In this document: piece after piece, positions 32,322-43,288 of the stretch
Position numbering within the stretch: the first letter of the stretch is position 1
How the letters are laid out: the number at the start of each line of letters is the position of its first letter
Source: Microcyclospora pomicola
Lineage: Eukaryota; Ascomycota; Dothideomycetes; Capnodiales
NCBI GenBank assembly: GCA_002786065.1
Contig: NHNY01000002.1
Span: forward strand, 1,116,001 to 1,180,000
DNA: 64,000 nucleotides
Reading direction: 5' to 3'
Notes under the pieces: generated by a model
What the model saw: the letters and a program-made list of their open reading frames with translations, nothing else
The model's database searches: none
What the model was told of the DNA's origin: nothing
Translations under genes and position numbers: made by a program

Positions 32322-33953
32322 ATGGCAACGACTTCCCATCTGTCAGCGGCAGACGTCGACAGCTATGACTTTGTCATCGTTGGAGGCGGTACCGCTGGCT
32401 GCGTAATTGCATCCCGCCTCTCCACCTATCTGCCGAACAAACGCGTACTGCTGATCGAAGCTGGCCCTTCGGATTTCATGGACGATCGTGTGCTGCTGCT
32501 AAAGGATTGGCTCAGCCTGTTGGGAGGAGAACTCGACTACGATTACCCCACCACCGAACAGCCAAACGGCAACTCTCACATCCGGCATTCGCGAGCAAAG
32601 GTGCTGGGTGGCTGCTCGAGTCACAACACATTGATCAGCTTCCGTCCGTTCGAATACGACTGCCAACGATGGGTTGAGCAGGGCTGCACGGGTTGGGACT
32701 TCACGACATTTACGCGATTGTTGGACAACTTGCGCAACACCGTGCAACCTGTAGCCGAAAGACACAGGAACCAGCTATGCTTGGATTGGGTCAAGAGCTG
32801 TTCAACGGCAATGGATATCCCTGTTATTCACGACTTCAATAAGCAGATCAGAGATACTGGCTCGCTGGGGCAAGGAGTCGGTTTCTTCTCGGTGTCGTAT
32901 AACCCAGATGATGGACGACGGAGCAGCGCAAGTGTGGCATACATCCACCCTATCCTGCGAGGGTCTGAAAAACGGCCAAACCTGACTGTCTTGACCAACA
33001 CATGGGTCAGCAAACTCAATGTTTCCGGCTCAAAGGTCACCGGAGTGGATATCAAGCTTCAAGATGGTACTCAGCACACACTTCGCGCAAAGTGCGAAAC
33101 CATTCTCTGCGCAGGAGCTGTGGATACCCCTCGTCTGATGCTGCTGTCTGGCATTGGCCCGAAACAACAACTCTCTGATCTCGGAATCCCCGTGGTGAAG
33201 AATATCCCCGGCGTAGGCGAGAACCTGCTCGACCATCCCGAAAGCTTGATCATGTGGGAGCTTTCCAAACCCGTCCCAACCAACCAGACCACCATGGATT
33301 CCGACGCGGGCATTTTCCTGCGCCGCGAAGTCAAGAACGCTGCCGGTACGGATGGTGAGATCGCCGACATCATGATGCATTGCTACCAGATCCCCTTCGT
33401 CTACAATACCGCACGCCTCGGCTACGAAACGCCGAAAGACGCCTTCTGCATGACTCCCAACATCCCTCGTCCCCGCTCGCGCGGCCGCGTCTACCTCGTG
33501 AGCGCCGACCCGAGCGTGAAGCCCGCGCTGGACTTCCGCTACTTCACCGACCCCGAAGGCTACGACGCCGCGACCATTGTCGCCGGCCTCAAAGCCGCCC
33601 GCGAGATCGCCAAGCAAGCGCCGTTCTCGAACTGGATCAAGCGCGAGATCGCTCCCGGCCCCGCCATACAGTCCGACGAGGCTCTGTCCGAGTACGGTCG
33701 CCGGGTCGCGCATACCGTGTACCACCCCGCAGGCACGACCAAGATGGGCGATGTGACGCGCGACCCGCTCGCCGTCGTGGACCCCGAGCTCAAAGTGCGG
33801 GATCTGCAAGGCCTGCGGATCGCGGATGCCGGCGTCTTCCCGGAGATGACGACCATCAACCCCATGCTCACGGTCCTGGCGGTCGGCGAGCGTGCAGCCG
33901 AGTTGATCGCGCAGCAGTGGGGCTACACTGGGAACGAGCGTGCGAGATTGTAA
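32322..33953 (+). CDS. choA: Choline oxidase (GMC flavoprotein), predicted peroxisomal
   Basis: FAD enzyme oxidising choline through betaine aldehyde to glycine betaine, releasing two H2O2. One exon, 543 residues from ATG 32322. The FAD dinucleotide motif VIVGGGTAGCVIASRLS is at 18-34. KVLGGCSSHNT (residues 93-103) matches the choline oxidase segment that carries the His covalently bound to FAD, here His101; the bacterial Ser two residues later is Thr103, which keeps the hydroxyl. The active-site His is His468 in VYHPAGTTKMG and the Asn is Asn513 in TTINPM, close to His466 and Asn510 of Arthrobacter choline oxidase. The C-terminus ARL is a PTS1 variant. Codon third positions turn markedly GC-rich after about 33.4 kb, creating long shadow frames. 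Confidence 0.9.
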   Translation: MATTSHLSAADVDSYDFVIVGGGTAGCVIASRLSTYLPNKRVLLIEAGPSDFMDDRVLLLKDWLSLLGGELDYDYPTTEQPNGNSHIRHSRAKVLGGCSSHNTLISFRPFEYDCQRWVEQGCTGWDFTTFTRLLDNLRNTVQPVAERHRNQLCLDWVKSCSTAMDIPVIHDFNKQIRDTGSLGQGVGFFSVSYNPDDGRRSSASVAYIHPILRGSEKRPNLTVLTNTWVSKLNVSGSKVTGVDIKLQDGTQHTLRAKCETILCAGAVDTPRLMLLSGIGPKQQLSDLGIPVVKNIPGVGENLLDHPESLIMWELSKPVPTNQTTMDSDAGIFLRREVKNAAGTDGEIADIMMHCYQIPFVYNTARLGYETPKDAFCMTPNIPRPRSRGRVYLVSADPSVKPALDFRYFTDPEGYDAATIVAGLKAAREIAKQAPFSNWIKREIAPGPAIQSDEALSEYGRRVAHTVYHPAGTTKMGDVTRDPLAVVDPELKVRDLQGLRIADAGVFPEMTTINPMLTVLAVGERAAELIAQQWGYTGNERARL

Positions 33954-34651
33954 AGGAGATGCAATTTAGATCTGAGGACTCAAGAGAACATGTGCAAGGC
34001 GTTGTGTGTGGCGGCGTAATCTGCTTGGTGGGGGTTTTATGCTAGGTGTGGCTATTGTGAGACTGGGGGCGGGCAATATATCCTGCAGACGTGTAAATGA
34101 AATCAAGTAATGTGACCATGGCAATTCACATTGAAACAAGTGATCCAGTTACCAAGGAACAAAGCGTGAGTGCCCCAGTAAAGCTTAATGGAAAACAACT
34201 GTCAAAGCTCTGTTCGTGAGAAAAGGTTCTATATCATTTTGGTTGGATGATTATTTGCACAAGACCGGCTAAAGGCAGCAAGCAAAGCAGATGTAGCAAT
34301 TTTACAGAATACAAGCCAAGCTCAACGTCATTTCGTCGTGAGCATATCCCCTCCAGAGCAGCTGGCTGCTATCAGGCCAAATCCGATGAATCAATCAGAG
34401 CTTTTCCCGCCCGATATACCTAGAATGCAGAAAACAATGTCAATACAGAAACTCCAATGCCTCCACGCACTTTACTAGGAGACCCAACATTGTTGACGCC
34501 CGCGCGGCGATCAGGCCACATGAGTGGCGGAAGCTGCAAGAAAGAGAGCGATGATCAGCATAACATAGCCTCGCATGATATTTCCACGAAGCGCCACGAC
34601 TCCGCCACTTCGGGCAGGAACAACACAATGCAGCATGTGACTCTTGATCGC
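33954..34651. other. Convergent intergenic region choA-TFIIB
   Basis: About 0.7 kb between two 3' ends. No ORF, RNA gene or repeat recognised. Confidence 0.5.
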
Positions 34652-35800
34652 TCAAGCAGGCTTTGGCAGTTTGCTTGGATCGGCGCCACGAGCCAAGATT
34701 TCTTCGGTCAGAACGATGTCCTTTTCCTGATAGAGCAGTTTGTAAGCGTGGCGAATAGTGCTGTCACTAACGGACACAATCTTCTGAATTTCCTTGGCAG
34801 TCTTGATTTGTCCCATCAGATGGCCAGCCATGAAGATACAAGCAGCAGCAGAAGACAGCGGAGAACGACCAGCAAGTGCACCACTCGAAGTCATCTTCTT
34901 TGCAAGCTCCGAAGCCACGTTTGTAGCACGCTGATCCATGCCCAACTGTGAGCAATAGCGGTTGCACAACTCGGCTGGGTCGGCTGTTGTAGTGCCCTTG
35001 TACTCCTCGTTGAACACCACAGTACCTTCAGCATGACACATTAGCAACAGCTCCTGGAGCTCTGTCAATGAGAGGAAGGGATCAAATTTACCACCCGCGA
35101 CCATGCCAGTCTTGGACTTCTCCTTTTCTCTCTGCAACAGAAAGTTCTCCAACAGCTTGAATGTGCGTCCGATTTCTTTTTTGCTTACTCTTGTGAGCTC
35201 CATGACTTCTCGGAATGAGCGAGCGACGTTGTTGCGGCGGCAAGCAAGGAATACGCATCCAGCTATCAATGCTTCTTGGCTCTTTCCCTTGAAACTAGCG
35301 GATTCGACAGCATCTTTGTACAGATGCTTGGCACTGTCTGACACTGTAGCTGGAAGTGACCATGAGTCACATAGCGCACCAATCTGCTTATAGGCTTGCA
35401 GCAGGCCCTTGTTCCCCTTATCCAAGTTCGCCTTGTTCTGTGCACGATGCAGCTCTTTGTTACGCATGCCGGCGTCGAAGGCGATGCTCGTATTGAGTTG
35501 CGCGCCGTTCAATAAAGCATTTGGCCCATCACCAACACGCGATGGATCATCATTGCCTTGATCATCGTTGGAGAACGTTCGCCATTCGGAGCTCATGTCT
35601 ATGCTGCGCTGCTGGAGTACGAGACCACAGCTTGCACAGATCAGGTCGCCGCTCGCATGGTCCTCGTACAGCTCTGGTGGATCTTCACGGCAATCCTTGC
35701 ACATCAGCCTCACCTGTAAATTTTCACGCCACTCTTCTTGCTTGGGTGCCTGCGGCTCAGGCTCTGGCAGAGCGCCTGGGGACAATAACCCCTGTGCCAT
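34652..35800 (-). CDS. SUA7: Transcription initiation factor TFIIB
   Basis: General RNA polymerase II factor that bridges TBP-bound promoter DNA and polymerase and sets the start site. One exon, 382 residues from the ATG at 35800 (MAQGLLSPGALPEPEPQ). The frame extends 52 codons further up but that part is not TFIIB-like. The zinc ribbon uses Cys34, Cys37, Cys55 and Cys58 (MCKDCRED, DLICASCGLVL). The B-reader follows, with RSIDMSSEWRTFSNDD at about 65-80. Two cyclin folds span about 130-225 (ALIAGCVFLACRRNNVARSF) and 255-360 (SPLSSAAACIFMAGHLMG, VSDSTIRHAYKLLY). Length and all segments match ascomycete TFIIB. Confidence 0.96.
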   Translation of the reverse strand: MAQGLLSPGALPEPEPQAPKQEEWRENLQVRLMCKDCREDPPELYEDHASGDLICASCGLVLQQRSIDMSSEWRTFSNDDQGNDDPSRVGDGPNALLNGAQLNTSIAFDAGMRNKELHRAQNKANLDKGNKGLLQAYKQIGALCDSWSLPATVSDSAKHLYKDAVESASFKGKSQEALIAGCVFLACRRNNVARSFREVMELTRVSKKEIGRTFKLLENFLLQREKEKSKTGMVAGGKFDPFLSLTELQELLLMCHAEGTVVFNEEYKGTTTADPAELCNRYCSQLGMDQRATNVASELAKKMTSSGALAGRSPLSSAAACIFMAGHLMGQIKTAKEIQKIVSVSDSTIRHAYKLLYQEKDIVLTEEILARGADPSKLPKPA

Positions 35801-36673
35801 GGTTGTGAGAGGTTTGCGGTAAGGCCTGGAGACTGGTTTCTTCACGGCAAAATCAAATCGCTGAGCAGCTCGTTTCTTGATACCCTTCGAGGTTACTCTC
35901 AATTTGTGTTGCTTAGCGAAGCAGCGGATGAAAAGTGGAGAATGCGTGATGGGCAACCTGATGTGGGTGTCCGTTGGATTAACGAAATTGCCACAGGCAT
36001 GTGATCAGCACTATGCGATCAGGCGAAGTCAGCGAGAATGTCACGAGGGAATCTCTCTCGACCGCAAGCATATATTGCAACGCTGAAAGCAAGCTCAAGC
36101 AAGCTGAAAATTGAGTCGCTGAGCAAGCGGTTTGGCTGTGCAAACACAAGCGCCAGGCAGCGAACAAACTTCTCACTCACCCTCACTCTCCGTGACCAGC
36201 TGCGGCGTCTGAGATTCAAAGCCTGAAAGCGACCGTTTGATAAGTCGTGAGCGAGGTAGAGCGGTGACGATGGAGAGAGGGTGGCGATGGAGGTGAAGAT
36301 GCTGCAAGACTGCGATGCTGTCTGTACGGCGGCCTTTGACCAGTGAAGGTTTCCTTGAGAACGGGTGATCTCGCAGAACAGGGCCGGGAGTACCACACGC
36401 GCAACAGAACGGCTCAGTTGCGGGTGACGGAGTGACGTGCAGTGTAGTCGTAAGACAGCAGTTGAGCGCTGAGGAGTAGAACGAGAGAAGATGATGAGTG
36501 AGATCGACGTTTGGGATGATAGACGACAAAGAAGTGTTACACTCCTGTCACGTGCTCGGGTTGAACCGCTCCGGAGCAAGACGACTTTCCGACAGCTTTG
36601 CTCCCTTACGAGACGAGAGCGCTGAGTTGAGCTTATTCATTGCTGTACTGCACATCGCAACATATCCAGAATC
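35801..36673. other. Divergent intergenic region TFIIB / ATP14
   Basis: About 0.87 kb between start codons. A 186-codon minus-strand frame at 36019-36579 was judged spurious. No specific promoter motif was identified. Confidence 0.5.
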
Positions 36674-37141
36674 ATGCTTGCTGTATCGCTTCGCGCTTCG
36701 GTATGCTTTGACTACGTATCGAACACTCCAGAAAACCATTGACTGACATCGACAGCGCCAAACGCTCGCCAGAGCCGTGCGCCAATCCAGCGTCCGCACA
36801 TTCATGACCACGCCTGTCCGCAAAGGTGCACTCCATCCGACGATGTTTCGATTCTCCGTCACTAACACCGCCCGCCAGCCGACCTCGTGCAAGAGCTTTA
36901 CTTGAAGGAATTGAAGGCCTACAAAGCGCCTGTCGTCAAAGCCTCCGACGCCGTGGGCCACGTCCAGAACTTCTCCATCCCCAAGGCTCCCGCAAGCCCC
37001 GAAGAAGCCGACCTCGCCAAGGAGTTGTCAAGCTACGAGAGCCAGGTGCCAGAAGTTGAGGGTCAAGCCGAGGGTGGTGCAGCGGCTGTGGAGGAGGACT
37101 GGTTCGTCGAGGAGCCGGAAGAAGAGGCAGCACACCACTAG
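36674..37141 (+). CDS. ATP14: Mitochondrial ATP synthase subunit H
   Basis: Peripheral-stalk subunit of mitochondrial F1Fo ATP synthase. Three exons: 36674-36700, 36756-36825 and 36879-37141, giving 119 residues. Exon 1 is only 27 nt (MLAVSLRAS). The first two exons encode an Arg/Ser-rich presequence (RQTLARAVRQSSVRTFMTT). The mature protein starts near PVRKADLVQELYLKELKAYK, the conserved stretch of the family, followed by VGHVQNFSIPKAPASPEEADL and an acidic tail ending EEDWFVEEPEEEA. The donor and acceptor of both introns are consensus (GTATGC/CGACAG and GTGCAC/CGCCAG) and the phase carries the Ala codon across intron 2. Confidence 0.9.
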
Positions 37142-37702
37142 GTTGTGACGGGGTGGCAGGACGCAATTGAAATGCAGGAATAGGTTGAGTGTACAGTAAG
37201 GCTCCGTTACCAGCCAGGGTCGTCGAGGCGAGAAACTGTACTTGTGAAAGCATCCAGTACCCGTTTGTGTACAAAGCAAAAATCAGAAAGCAGAATTCAT
37301 ACATGAGCTGTCTTGGCCTCTATTTTACGCTGTCCCTTTGTGCTTTTGGCTATTGATCTTCAGGGCGAGGAAAGTTGCGCAGCATTTGATCTCTGCTAAA
37401 TGGGACATAGTACCGACCCTCCATATATCGGCTGCTCAAGCACAAAGTCTAATGGTGAAAGGTACAACGGCGATGTTCGACCGAGGAACAGCTCACATGG
37501 AGACCGAGACCATCAGGATACGATAGGTGGTAGGAAGAAGAAGAAAAGCGACATGTGTAGGGGTGTATGCTATCAGTTGCCTAGAGCATTGCCAGGAGGT
37601 ACACAACTCCAGTTTAAACCCAGGTCCTGCCGTCCAAATTCGTATCCTTATTGGCAAAGGAATCAAGTCACATCATGCGCTCCACAAGCTTTACAAGCCC
37701 CC
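37142..37702. other. Convergent intergenic region after ATP14
   Basis: About 0.56 kb between two 3' ends. Nothing recognised. Confidence 0.5.
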
Positions 37703-39846
37703 TCAGACCTCACAGTCGAATATCCAGTCTGCCTCCGAGTGCCGAAGCCTTTGTTGGTCCTTGGTAGTAGTAACAGCCTGACCCGGGCTATAGCATGAGT
37801 CGAGCAAGTATGGGAAGAAGTCAGCCTTAGCTAATGGCTCACTCGCCTCCACCACTCGCTCGTCTCCCTCGTCCTGTTGGGACTGCATAGTTGGGCTTGC
37901 TACATTAACGACCAGGGCATCGTGTTCAGAATCAGGCGTATACACTGTCCAGTCGTCTTCGTCGCCATTCAGCGAGTCCGTGCTAATCAGCTCAGGAAGG
38001 TCCTCGCAGTCTTGACACCAGCAGACTTTCCCATGGCCAAGTCTGAGGAATGCCGCAACATCAATGGGACTTTCTTCAGATGACGTTGCTGGTGGGCTTG
38101 GTAATGCGAAGAGCTCTTTCTCGCTGTAATAGTGAGCATCCGAGCCCTCCAGAGATTCGTATTTGGTGACATGATGGACACCGTTGGCTTCGCCAAGATA
38201 GGCTTCCGGCATTTCACGTTCCACAGCAGGGGTGCAAGCATGTCCGCTGACCAGTACGTCCGCTATCGCAGCAGCCGCATCACTCGAGGCCCCGGGACTT
38301 GATCCACTGTAGTAGTGATCGATATCGTGATCCATCATCAGCTCGTTCAGGCCAACCACAGGTGAATTGTCTTCAGCTCGCTGTGGTAAATAGATTGCTG
38401 AGTCAAGCACGGCTCTGGGCTCAACAGCATATGGTAAAGTGGCAACCTCGTTGGCAATACCAAGCAGAGTGTTGGCATGAGCGTATGGCACCTCGATGCC
38501 GTCAAGCTCGAAACGTGTTTCGGGATGATCAGCATTGGTAGCAAAGCTCGAAGTGTATGGTAATACTCGACTGTCATAATCAAGACCCGACAGCTGTGGA
38601 GGATCTTCCGTGACTGGTTCCGGTTGAGATTGTGACTCTAGAATATTCCACAGATTCGCAGCAGAGCTATCTTTTGCATCAACATCCTTGCTATTCGCGT
38701 TGTCGGTGCTGGCGATGCGGTCCGTGGAGCCCGTATGGTCATCCAGCTTGGAGTTGAGTGATAAGAAGCTCCGCACATCGCTCTTGGTCCAGCTGTTCTG
38801 ATTCACTGGCTTCGGCGCGTGCGACGGCAATTTTACCCTCAAGCGAGACCCAGTCCGTGAAGGAAAGAATCGAGATTGGCGCTTTTCAAAAGTTGGTCGC
38901 CAAATGTGCATGTCCTTTAAGGTTGGTCTGCTAGTGGGCGCACGTGGTGATTCTGGAAGCGAGGAAAGGTCGTGGAAGACAGGCTGACCGCTCACCCAGA
39001 GATTGCTTCGATTGAAGGCCGGTAGTGCCGGACACCAAGAAGGCAGCGTACCAGCGATCTCCGAGGGCTGTTGTGAGTGGATGCCGGAGAGTTGTGCCCA
39101 CCAGATGTCACGCATATCAATTTCTGGTGCATACGCATCTGCGAAGGGCATGTGGCGCGATCCATATTCCAACGGCTCGGAGACTGGAGACGACATCTGT
39201 CGGAAATGTTCGCCTGGAGAATAACACTTACATTCGGTGAAATTGATCAGCGTAGGGCATGACGGCTGTACTGAAGACTCGAATGTCTCCCTTGCTCGTC
39301 CTGGAGTCTGGGGAGCTAGGTCCAGTGTTGTGATAGGTGACGCTGGAGGAGAGTGCGGAGCATTGTGACAGTTTGCCACATTGTTGAAGAGCTCATCAAG
39401 CTGACGAGTGAGCTGCTCGTCCAGTTTCTGCGCATCGTACTTGGCCTTCTTTCGTCGAGCATCGCGCCGTCTCTTGCCTTCCTTGGTTCCTCTACTGTTT
39501 CGGTGACGAGGGTGGTTGCGTCTTGGTCGGGCCTCAGGGCCAGACGCTTGTTCTTGACCGGCATAGGGGTCCAAGGCATGGTCTGCTAACACCTCGAAGC
39601 GATTGCCTGCCAGACGTTAGCTCATGCTCGTAACAGAATTGAGACAGCGCACGTACTTGAGGGGTAGAGTGGTTGTCGGATATCAGGCTCAAAGCTGTCA
39701 TCCCACATGCCATCAAGATTTGACATGTAGTATAGGGGCGTTGCGTTGGAGAAATCATGGCTTGCGTATTGGTTGTAGTACAGCTCCATCTCCAAAGGGT
39801 CCAATGGCATTCCAGGTGAGAGGGACATCATCGCAGATGTGTTCAT
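37703..39846 (-). CDS. Unrecognised 697-residue protein with short basic helix
   Basis: Two exons, 39846-39657 and 39606-37703, joined over a 50-nt intron (GTACGT ... GGCAG), give 697 residues. I do not recognise a family. The N-terminus is Met/Tyr/Asn-rich (MELYYNQYASHDFSNATPLY). At about residues 85-130 there is a strongly basic segment (RPRRNHPRHRNSRGTKEGKR) running into a charged helix with heptad-like Leu spacing (LDEQLTRQLDELFNNV), which recalls a bZIP-like basic-plus-coiled region but lacks the bZIP Asn/Arg signature. The rest is acidic and Ser/Pro/His-rich, with isolated motifs such as GKVCWCQDCEDLPELIS. Nuclear location and a regulatory role are guesses. A further 5' exon is possible. 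Confidence 0.65.
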
Positions 39847-40966
39847 CTGCAAGATAGGGAACGAGGTCTGATATGGTGCGACTGTAGGAAAAATAGATGA
39901 TGGTGATGCGGAAATGAACAGGGTTTAAAAGCAGTTGATACGGCGCGAGATCGATAGATTCTTAGGTTAGGCAAAGAACAGAAAATACGAGGACACCGGC
40001 AGAGAGATGGAATGGAGGAACAGGAGAGTGCGGAACACGGTTGAAGGGTGTAAGCAGGAAGGCATCAGGCTGGAGAACGGCAAGTACTCAAGATCCAACT
40101 TGCATGGACTCATTCCGAGAAGTAGGTAGGCGTACGAATCATTCTACCAACGTGCGTTTCAAACAGCATTGGCCCGGTCGGAAAGAAGGACTACAGAGTG
40201 AGTCTCCTAGCCTTGGCTACCCGGTACTTACGAGTACAGACCCACAGTCTCAGTGTGCAGTGTGCTCTACAGCCTTTACTGTTCTGGTACATCCTCCGGG
40301 GATCTGGCGATGAGGACTCGGAAGTCCAATTTAGATATGAGGTCACCCATTAGAGCCATGTGGGCGATTGAGCTTGCGGCAGTGATGCTAGTAAAGCCAC
40401 TGAGGTGATCGTAGCTGGAGATTTTTCGTGTCCATTCCTGTGGATGCGATCCTGCAATTGGTCCTTGAGTCCAGCAGATGTAACCCTTCCATGACTGTGA
40501 CGGAGCTCATTGGCAAAGCGGACGACACAATGCGGTAGTATCGTGAGAAGGCAGTTCAGTACTTGGGAGAGCATTGAGGCATCGTGTGCAATACCGGGGA
40601 AGAAAGGTTGTGAAACAAGATACAGCGTAGATATCGGGCATGCCTTAGGTTACCTAGATGGCCTAAACTGATTACAGCATGTACAACGCACGGACCACGC
40701 TCATCCATTAGTCACTTTTCGACATCCCGAAACCATTCCAGCGTTTGCCAAATTCTTCGAAGAACGGCGCATTCCACTTCATTCGCGTCTCCAGGAGTCC
40801 GCTTTCCGCCAAATCTACCTTCAGCCTCCTGGAGAACGCCCCGCTGCTGCTCGGATTACTGCGTATTCACATTTGAGCTTGCAGGTCGGCCGAGGATTGC
40901 ATTCCATTCCTGTAATAGGCTGACTGGTAGGCTATTGACGACACGGCTCTACCCACACGCCGGGCA
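39847..40966. other. Divergent intergenic region
   Basis: About 1.1 kb between the start codons of the 697-residue protein and the BTB-like protein. Several 60-90-codon frames look spurious. No motif recognised. Confidence 0.5.
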
Positions 40967-43288
40967 ATGCCACCGCAAAGCACGACCACCGGGCAGCCAC
41001 AATCAGAGCAGCAGACCCTCCACAATGGTCGCAAGAGACCTACCGCAGCCCGCATTGTGCCTGCAATTCCTTTATTGTTGAGCAAACCCAAGATCACCAA
41101 GCCTCAACCTCATGTGAGGCTGGAACCGAATGTTCCGTCTCAGCCTGCAGTACAGGAAGCGGTGCCAGAGACGGACAGAGAGGATGGGACGAGCAAGAAT
41201 GATATCGAATCGCCGCCACCGGTAGCGAATAGGAAGAAGGAAATAGCAGTCCGTGGAGACAAGGCCGTGCTAGGACAGAAAGTGAATGATTCGGGTCCTG
41301 CTAAGGGAAACTCCTCCCCGCCATCAGCTGTCACAGCTCCGACGACTGGAGATGGGAACTCACTCGTGGTGCCATCTGCAACCTCTGTAAATGAGCTCGA
41401 CCACCCACTTGCACCAGTGGCGCCCCCGAATTTGTCGGATCCCACTGAGCTACCTGCTCGCGAGCCGGCTGGTCGTGATATGTCTCAGATCATTACCAGT
41501 ATTCCGTCTGTATCTGCGAGGTCTGCGGGCCAGTATACGCCACAAACAAAGATACCACCAACTCCTCCACACCATCTTGCCCATCGGCCAAGCCAAGCAA
41601 GTACCAGTAGTATTGTCTTTGGCAGCCAGGACAGTTTGAACGCATCGTCAACACCCCTAACTTCGAGCTCTTCATTTCTTCCCCAGAAGGCTTCAAGCAT
41701 CGATTCTATCCAGCACAATCAATGGACGCTCCCTAGTCACAAACACCATATCTCCGATTCGTATAGGCAGCCTCCACAGCAACAAACAAATCCAGCAACC
41801 CCGTTGAATCTACGTCAGACATACCCAGCTCAGCAATCCTATTCTCCAGCCAACCACCCACATATGCATCAGCCGTTCAGATATCCACCGCGCGAAGTCT
41901 TCACGCCAACGGAACCGCGACGGCGGAATGGATTAAGGTCTAGATCTACCTCCAGAACACCAGCTATGGTGGGAGGAAACAACGTTGATATAAGATCACA
42001 TCCATCGATCCGCAACCGTGCCGAACATGAAAGTTTATGGTACCCTGAGCCGAACGGAGTACAGCAAGGCCAATCATCAAATCGCCCTGATAATTTCCAT
42101 GTGCCACTTGCTCCTGTCCAAATCCCGCCGCACGCGGAGATGTGGAACTCGCAGGCACTTCGTAGCCATGTCGAGCCTTTTTTCGCCACTGGCGCTTACG
42201 CCGACTGCATCTTGGAAATCGAAGAAGGCTTTACTGGTGGCGCGCATTACCACTTCAAGGGTCACCAAATTGTACTCAGTCGCAGCCAGATGCTTTTGGA
42301 CCTTCTAAGCGCTAGTGATCGTTCGTCATATCCAGCTCGGGTGCAAGTTCGCCTGGACGATAGTCGTCTGCGCATTCACACTCTGTTGGAGTCGTTGAAA
42401 TTCATCTATGGCGGGCCTCTGCCTCAAACAAATGCCGTACGACATGCAGGCTTCGATCAAGCATCCATCGTGACAAATGTGAGATGCATGGACGAGGCAA
42501 TAAGTTACATTGCGATTGGTAGCTGGCTGAGAATGCCAGCTATCGCGAATCGAGCCATCGAGGTAGCAGTGTGTTTGTTGCACTGGGACACGATTACTAC
42601 AGCTCTGGGTTTCGCACTGGAGGGTGGCCTCAGCCTAATGTGGTCACAGTTCGACGACACTGGTGAAGATAGAAGTCCCTTGTCGACCAGCGAGGATTCT
42701 TTTACTCAGGTCACTACCACGCCGAAGTACGAGCCATATTCTACGCCGTTTCTCCAACGCATCATCTTGTCTATCATGCAGATGCTTCCGTCGAACTTCT
42801 ACCTAGATACTTCAGCACCCCAGCTCCAAGCTGTGCCTCGTCTCCCCACTCTGCCTCCAAGCCACACGAGTCGACCTTCGCAGTCCGATCCTCGTCTTAG
42901 CAAAATTCGGTTTGGTGACGTTCCGGTGGAGGACCTGCAGCGGCCGTCGTTCATTACCACCACGTCATCAAGTATTCTGTTGTCACTTCCCTTCACGATA
43001 CTCAAGTATCTACTTGAACATCCTGATCTTGCAGCTCGTCTTGGTCCGGACACTGTGGCGAGTATCATGCGTCAAGTGGTGGCCGAGCGTGAACTACGGC
43101 GCACGAAAGCTGTGGAGGCTCAGAAAGGCCGCAGACTGGCAGACCTTGGTGGCCAACTCATGCAGAACCTTACCTGGACAGAGGCTGTTGAACCATCATC
43201 TCATCACCGTGCTGGTTCCCGTTTGACACGGCGGAAGAAAGGCATTGATACGCCCTCCAGCTCAAGCACCGAGTCCATTCAAAGCTAA
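40967..43288 (+). CDS. BTB/POZ-like domain protein with long disordered N-terminus
   Basis: One exon, 773 residues from ATG 40967. Residues 1-390 are disordered, rich in Pro, Ser, Thr and Gln, with basic patches (RREVFTPTEPRRRNGLRSR-like). At about 395-520 lies a BTB-like fold: HVEPFFATGAYADCILEIEEG, HYHFKGHQIVLSRSQMLLDLL, and VRLDDSRLRIHTLLESLKFI, followed by helices ISYIAIGSWLRMPAIANRAIEVA. This is the layout of a substrate-receptor or scaffold BTB domain, with family identity unknown. The C-terminal part contains LSLPFTILKYLLEHPDLAARLG and a helical RQVVAERELRRTKAVEAQK. Similar proteins are annotated as hypothetical in filamentous fungi as far as I recall. Function unknown; protein-protein interaction is the safest guess. 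Confidence 0.75.
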   Translation: MPPQSTTTGQPQSEQQTLHNGRKRPTAARIVPAIPLLLSKPKITKPQPHVRLEPNVPSQPAVQEAVPETDREDGTSKNDIESPPPVANRKKEIAVRGDKAVLGQKVNDSGPAKGNSSPPSAVTAPTTGDGNSLVVPSATSVNELDHPLAPVAPPNLSDPTELPAREPAGRDMSQIITSIPSVSARSAGQYTPQTKIPPTPPHHLAHRPSQASTSSIVFGSQDSLNASSTPLTSSSSFLPQKASSIDSIQHNQWTLPSHKHHISDSYRQPPQQQTNPATPLNLRQTYPAQQSYSPANHPHMHQPFRYPPREVFTPTEPRRRNGLRSRSTSRTPAMVGGNNVDIRSHPSIRNRAEHESLWYPEPNGVQQGQSSNRPDNFHVPLAPVQIPPHAEMWNSQALRSHVEPFFATGAYADCILEIEEGFTGGAHYHFKGHQIVLSRSQMLLDLLSASDRSSYPARVQVRLDDSRLRIHTLLESLKFIYGGPLPQTNAVRHAGFDQASIVTNVRCMDEAISYIAIGSWLRMPAIANRAIEVAVCLLHWDTITTALGFALEGGLSLMWSQFDDTGEDRSPLSTSEDSFTQVTTTPKYEPYSTPFLQRIILSIMQMLPSNFYLDTSAPQLQAVPRLPTLPPSHTSRPSQSDPRLSKIRFGDVPVEDLQRPSFITTTSSSILLSLPFTILKYLLEHPDLAARLGPDTVASIMRQVVAERELRRTKAVEAQKGRRLADLGGQLMQNLTWTEAVEPSSHHRAGSRLTRRKKGIDTPSSSSTESIQS

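Noticed and set aside
33030-33809. 259-codon minus-strand frame opposite choline oxidase
   Set aside because: Arises from GC-rich third positions of choA; no domain and the plus frame carries catalytic motifs.
33380-34045. 221-codon plus-strand frame overlapping the choline oxidase 3' half
   Set aside because: Arg/Pro-rich frame-shifted shadow of choA.
36019-36579. 186-codon minus-strand frame upstream of ATP14
   Set aside because: Ser/Arg/Leu-rich low-information sequence between two divergent promoters.
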